Assembly: GCA_963668535.1 (NCBI GenBank)
Contig: OY764867.1
Coordinates: forward strand, 2,170,001 to 2,234,000
Length of the DNA: 64,000 bases
DNA from: F22 sp963668535
GTDB lineage: Bacteria > Bacteroidota > Bacteroidia > Bacteroidales > Bacteroidaceae
Direction of reading: 5' to 3'
The position numbers were made by a program, and so were the translations under genes. Below the pieces are notes generated by a model. It did no database searches and was not told where the DNA came from. It saw only the letters and a program-made list of their open reading frames with translations. The stretch's first letter is position 1. The number at the start of each line of letters is the position of its first letter. This document shows, piece after piece, positions 61,599-64,000 of the stretch.

Positions 61599-63275
61599 AT
61601 GCACAAAAGGATTTTCATAGGATTATTTATAATGATTAGTAGTTTACTTGGACAGGTTCACGCAGAGCCTGTTCAAGTTGACTCTATATTGTGGGTACTA
61701 GACAAAACGGTGCGTCAAAGCCACAAGTATTTCAATGCCAATGAGCAGAAGATACAGCGCATGAAAGAGGAGTTGTATCGGTGTAAAGACGATATCGAAA
61801 GATACCATCAAGCACAGAAGATTCACCTAGCTTATAATGCCGTGTCGTTCGACTCGTGCCTCCATTATAGCAAGCAGGCTCTTCGTTTGGCCATGAAGAT
61901 AGGCAATCCGCAGTACATCACTATGAGTAGAACCTATTTAGCTAGGCTCCTAGTGCAAAATTCAGATTCGTTCTATGGCATGCAGTTGCTACAGCACACC
62001 TATGGGGCACTCCTAGATCAGGACGATCAGGTGCAATACTACAAGATCTGTCATAAGACCTTTCGAGATATTGCCTTTTATTCTAAGATTTCGCAAATAT
62101 CAAGTGAGTACTACCGTAAGGCAGATTTGTATCTTGATTCATTGCAGAGCGCATGTCAGAAAAATTCCTATCTTGAACTAGAAACCAAACTGACGACCCT
62201 TATCGAGAAAGGCAAGGGGGCCAAAAGAGAAGCATTGAAGCAAAATCGTATATTGCTCGATTTGTGTACCCTAGGTACCCAAGAATACTCCATGCAGGCC
62301 TACCAACGTGCCATGTTGTATAAAGACATTGATGATGTGCAACAAGAAAAGTACTGGCTTGCCCTTTCTGCTATTTCCGATATTCGTTGCGGACGCTTTG
62401 ACCATGCCTCTCTGTGGATGCTCGCAGATATACTCAGCAAGGAGAATCAATCTGAACGAGCATACAGATACATCACTTTCTCATGGAAGCTCACTAAGAT
62501 GTACAACGGCAAATTTCGTATGGCACAAGTCTCTTCTATTTTACCAGCCATTATCAATGACAGAAACCGTATCAAAGAAGAATCTGTTCGATTGCTCAAA
62601 GGAGGTATCGCCGCAGTGAGTATGCTCAGTATATTGTTGTTGGCTGCCATGTTGTATGTGCACAAGCAGAAGCGTCATTTGGCTGATTCGCAGGAAGAAC
62701 TGCGGGTTCGCAATGGGGAACTAGAACAACTAAACAATGATCTAAGAGAACTCAATCATCGCTTAGATGCCAACAACCTAGAAATTGCAGATACCAACAA
62801 GAAATTGGTCCTGAGCAATAAAAAGCGTATTCAGTACATTGGTAAATTCTTGGAAATGTGTGCCTTTCACATCCACAAGATACATCATCTTAGAAATACG
62901 ATTATCATCCGAGCAAAGCATGTGCAAGTTGCCGATTTGATCAACTATCTACAATCACCAGCTTTTTATGACGATGAGCTCGATAATTTCTATCAACATT
63001 TTGATGAGGCTTTCCTCAACCTGTATCCACATTTTGTAGAGCAATTCAATGCTTTACTAGATGCTGATCATCAAGTGGAACTCGAAGATCCCAGGGTTTT
63101 GAGTACCGAATTGCGGATATTCGCGCTTATTCGTATCAATATAACCGAGAGTAAAAAGATTGCAGAATTTCTCAATTATGCACCCAATACCATTTATAAC
63201 TATCGCGCCAAACTCAAGAAATATGCGATAGATAAAAGCACACCATTTGAAGAACAAGTGATGAGCATTAAATAG
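61599..63275 (+). CDS. SusR-like membrane-bound PUL regulator (DUF6377-type)
   Basis: 558 residues. A signal peptide (ending LLGQVHAE) leads to a periplasmic TPR-like helical part (about 25-325), one transmembrane segment (GGIAAVSMLSILLLAAMLYVH, about 330-350), a coiled coil (SQEELRVRNGELEQL... to NKKLVLS, about 360-410) and a cytoplasmic C-terminus with a LuxR-like HTH (LSTELRIFALIRINITESKKIAEFLNYAPNTIYNYRAKLKK). This layout is that of SusR, which senses the glycan in the periplasm and activates the PUL directly. It lies 10 nt behind the SGBP gene, so it is co-transcribed. Confidence 0.8.
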   Translation: MHKRIFIGLFIMISSLLGQVHAEPVQVDSILWVLDKTVRQSHKYFNANEQKIQRMKEELYRCKDDIERYHQAQKIHLAYNAVSFDSCLHYSKQALRLAMKIGNPQYITMSRTYLARLLVQNSDSFYGMQLLQHTYGALLDQDDQVQYYKICHKTFRDIAFYSKISQISSEYYRKADLYLDSLQSACQKNSYLELETKLTTLIEKGKGAKREALKQNRILLDLCTLGTQEYSMQAYQRAMLYKDIDDVQQEKYWLALSAISDIRCGRFDHASLWMLADILSKENQSERAYRYITFSWKLTKMYNGKFRMAQVSSILPAIINDRNRIKEESVRLLKGGIAAVSMLSILLLAAMLYVHKQKRHLADSQEELRVRNGELEQLNNDLRELNHRLDANNLEIADTNKKLVLSNKKRIQYIGKFLEMCAFHIHKIHHLRNTIIIRAKHVQVADLINYLQSPAFYDDELDNFYQHFDEAFLNLYPHFVEQFNALLDADHQVELEDPRVLSTELRIFALIRINITESKKIAEFLNYAPNTIYNYRAKLKKYAIDKSTPFEEQVMSIK

Positions 63276-63332
63276 GTATCGTCTATCGCTTCATTAGACC
63301 ATTAAACCCTTATCACATAACAATTTATTCGT

Positions 63333-64000
63333 ATGATATTCAAACTTAAACAACTGTTTGTATGTGCCGCCCTCTCGCTCATAGCCTTAGTAGGCCATGC
63401 ACAAACGACTACCCCGATCTATCTGGATGACAAGCATCCTATGGAAGCACGTGTAGAAGATGCGCTCAGCCGCATGACCCTCAAAGAAAAGATTGCCATG
63501 GTTCATGCCCAGTCTAAATTTAGTTCCCCAGGATGTCCTCGTCTAGGTATCCCTGAGAATTGGATGACCGATGGTCCCCATGGCATTCGTGCCGAAGTCC
63601 TTTGGGATGAATGGTTTGGTGCTTCTTGGACCAATGATTCTTGTTTTGCCTTTCCAGCATTGACTAGTTTGGCAGCCACTTGGGATCCTAAATTGGCCTA
63701 TCTCTACGGCAAATCCATAGGTGAAGAAGCCAGATACCGCAACAAAAATGTACTTCTTGGTCCTGGTGTCAATATCTATCGCACTCCCCTCAATGGGCGC
63801 AATTTTGAGTATATGGGCGAGGACCCATTTCTTGCATCCACTATGGTTGTACCCTATATACAAGGGGTACAAAGCAATGGAGTGGCTGCTTGTGTGAAAC
63901 ATTTTGCCCTCAACAATCAAGAAATTGATAGAGGCAAAATCAATGTCATTGTTGATGAGCGTACGCTCCGTGAGATCTATTTGCCAGCCTTCAAGGCCGC
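63333..64000 (+). CDS. GH3-family beta-glucosidase, N-terminal part (cut by window edge)
   Basis: The ATG at 63333 begins MIFKLKQLFVCAALSLIAL with a signal peptide ending GHAQ. The GH3 N-terminal barrel is seen through RMTLKEKIAMVHAQSKFSS, GIPENWMTDGPHGIRAE, FPALTSLAATWDPKLAYLYG, LGPGVNIYRTPLNGRNFEYMGEDP and AACVKHFALNNQE. The nucleophile Asp lies beyond the window. GH3 enzymes remove terminal glucose from beta-glucan oligosaccharides in the periplasm. It is the sixth gene of the PUL and follows the regulator by 57 nt. Confidence 0.92.
   Translation, partial: MIFKLKQLFVCAALSLIALVGHAQTTTPIYLDDKHPMEARVEDALSRMTLKEKIAMVHAQSKFSSPGCPRLGIPENWMTDGPHGIRAEVLWDEWFGASWTNDSCFAFPALTSLAATWDPKLAYLYGKSIGEEARYRNKNVLLGPGVNIYRTPLNGRNFEYMGEDPFLASTMVVPYIQGVQSNGVAACVKHFALNNQEIDRGKINVIVDERTLREIYLPAFKA

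Noticed and set aside
1..64000. CRISPR arrays, complete insertion sequences, prophage or integrase genes
   Set aside because: None seen. The only repeat arrays are the 22-bp repeat and the intragenic duplication, and the only mobile element is the group II intron remnant.

Overview
The window looks like a chromosomal segment from a member of the Bacteroidota, most likely order Bacteroidales. The evidence is the SusC/SusD pair with glycoside hydrolases, promoters of the TTTG-N19-TAnnTTTG type, several outer-membrane/CarboxypepD-reg proteins (DUF5686, PBP1+LysM), and the absence of strong Shine-Dalgarno sequences. Genus and species cannot be read from the sequence. Most of the window is ordinary chromosome. 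The accessory parts are an AT-rich orphan island near 24.2-25.2 kb, a metal-efflux operon, a decayed group II intron near 41 kb, and a polysaccharide utilisation locus (PUL) from 53.5 kb to the right edge.

Left part (1-10.4 kb): a PurF-type amidophosphoribosyltransferase, cut by the window edge, with an unusual structured leader; mazG, the Na+/H+ antiporter nhaD, lepA, a small winged-helix protein and a uracil/xanthine permease, all on the minus strand; then glgB on the plus strand. A stable-RNA cluster follows (10.46-11.03 kb): tRNA-Thr, a small SRP RNA, a second identical tRNA-Thr and two identical tRNA-Lys, with a consensus promoter and a terminator.

Middle part (11-25 kb): an ABC-F ATPase with one degenerate ATP site, ogt, tpx, DUF6122, a 58-residue PspC protein, a D-2-hydroxyacid dehydrogenase, a PAP2 phosphatase, a TRIC-type channel, a DUF5686 outer-membrane protein, rarA, a FemAB/GNAT-like protein, an aldo/keto reductase coupled to a DUF2461 protein, then a 22-bp tandem repeat and an AT-rich orphan membrane protein.

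25-42 kb: a four-gene RND heavy-metal efflux operon (His-rich small protein, adaptor, pump, TolC); a two-gene operon of a nuclease-fold-like protein and a RelA/SpoT-type HD hydrolase; a POT peptide transporter; ybaK coupled to uvrA; a LysM+PBP1 lipid/peptidoglycan-associated protein and a porin-like protein. A class C-type group II intron remnant sits directly behind the porin gene's terminator.

42-53 kb: a YggE/SIMPL protein and aroA from overlapping divergent promoters; a Cys/His-motif membrane protein with a Zn/Mn ABC permease and tsaE; a nucleotide pyrophosphatase-type lipoprotein; an orphan hybrid-sensor histidine kinase; maa; and an AraC regulator divergent from a short DXS-like synthase.

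Right end (53.5-64 kb): a PUL of SusC, SusD, GH30, surface glycan-binding protein (with an internal tandem duplication), SusR-like membrane regulator and a GH3 beta-glucosidase cut by the window edge. This gene set matches the type of locus known for fungal/yeast 1,6-beta-glucan in Bacteroides: binding and import by SusCD and the surface lipoproteins, endo-cleavage by GH30, and terminal hydrolysis by GH3 in the periplasm.
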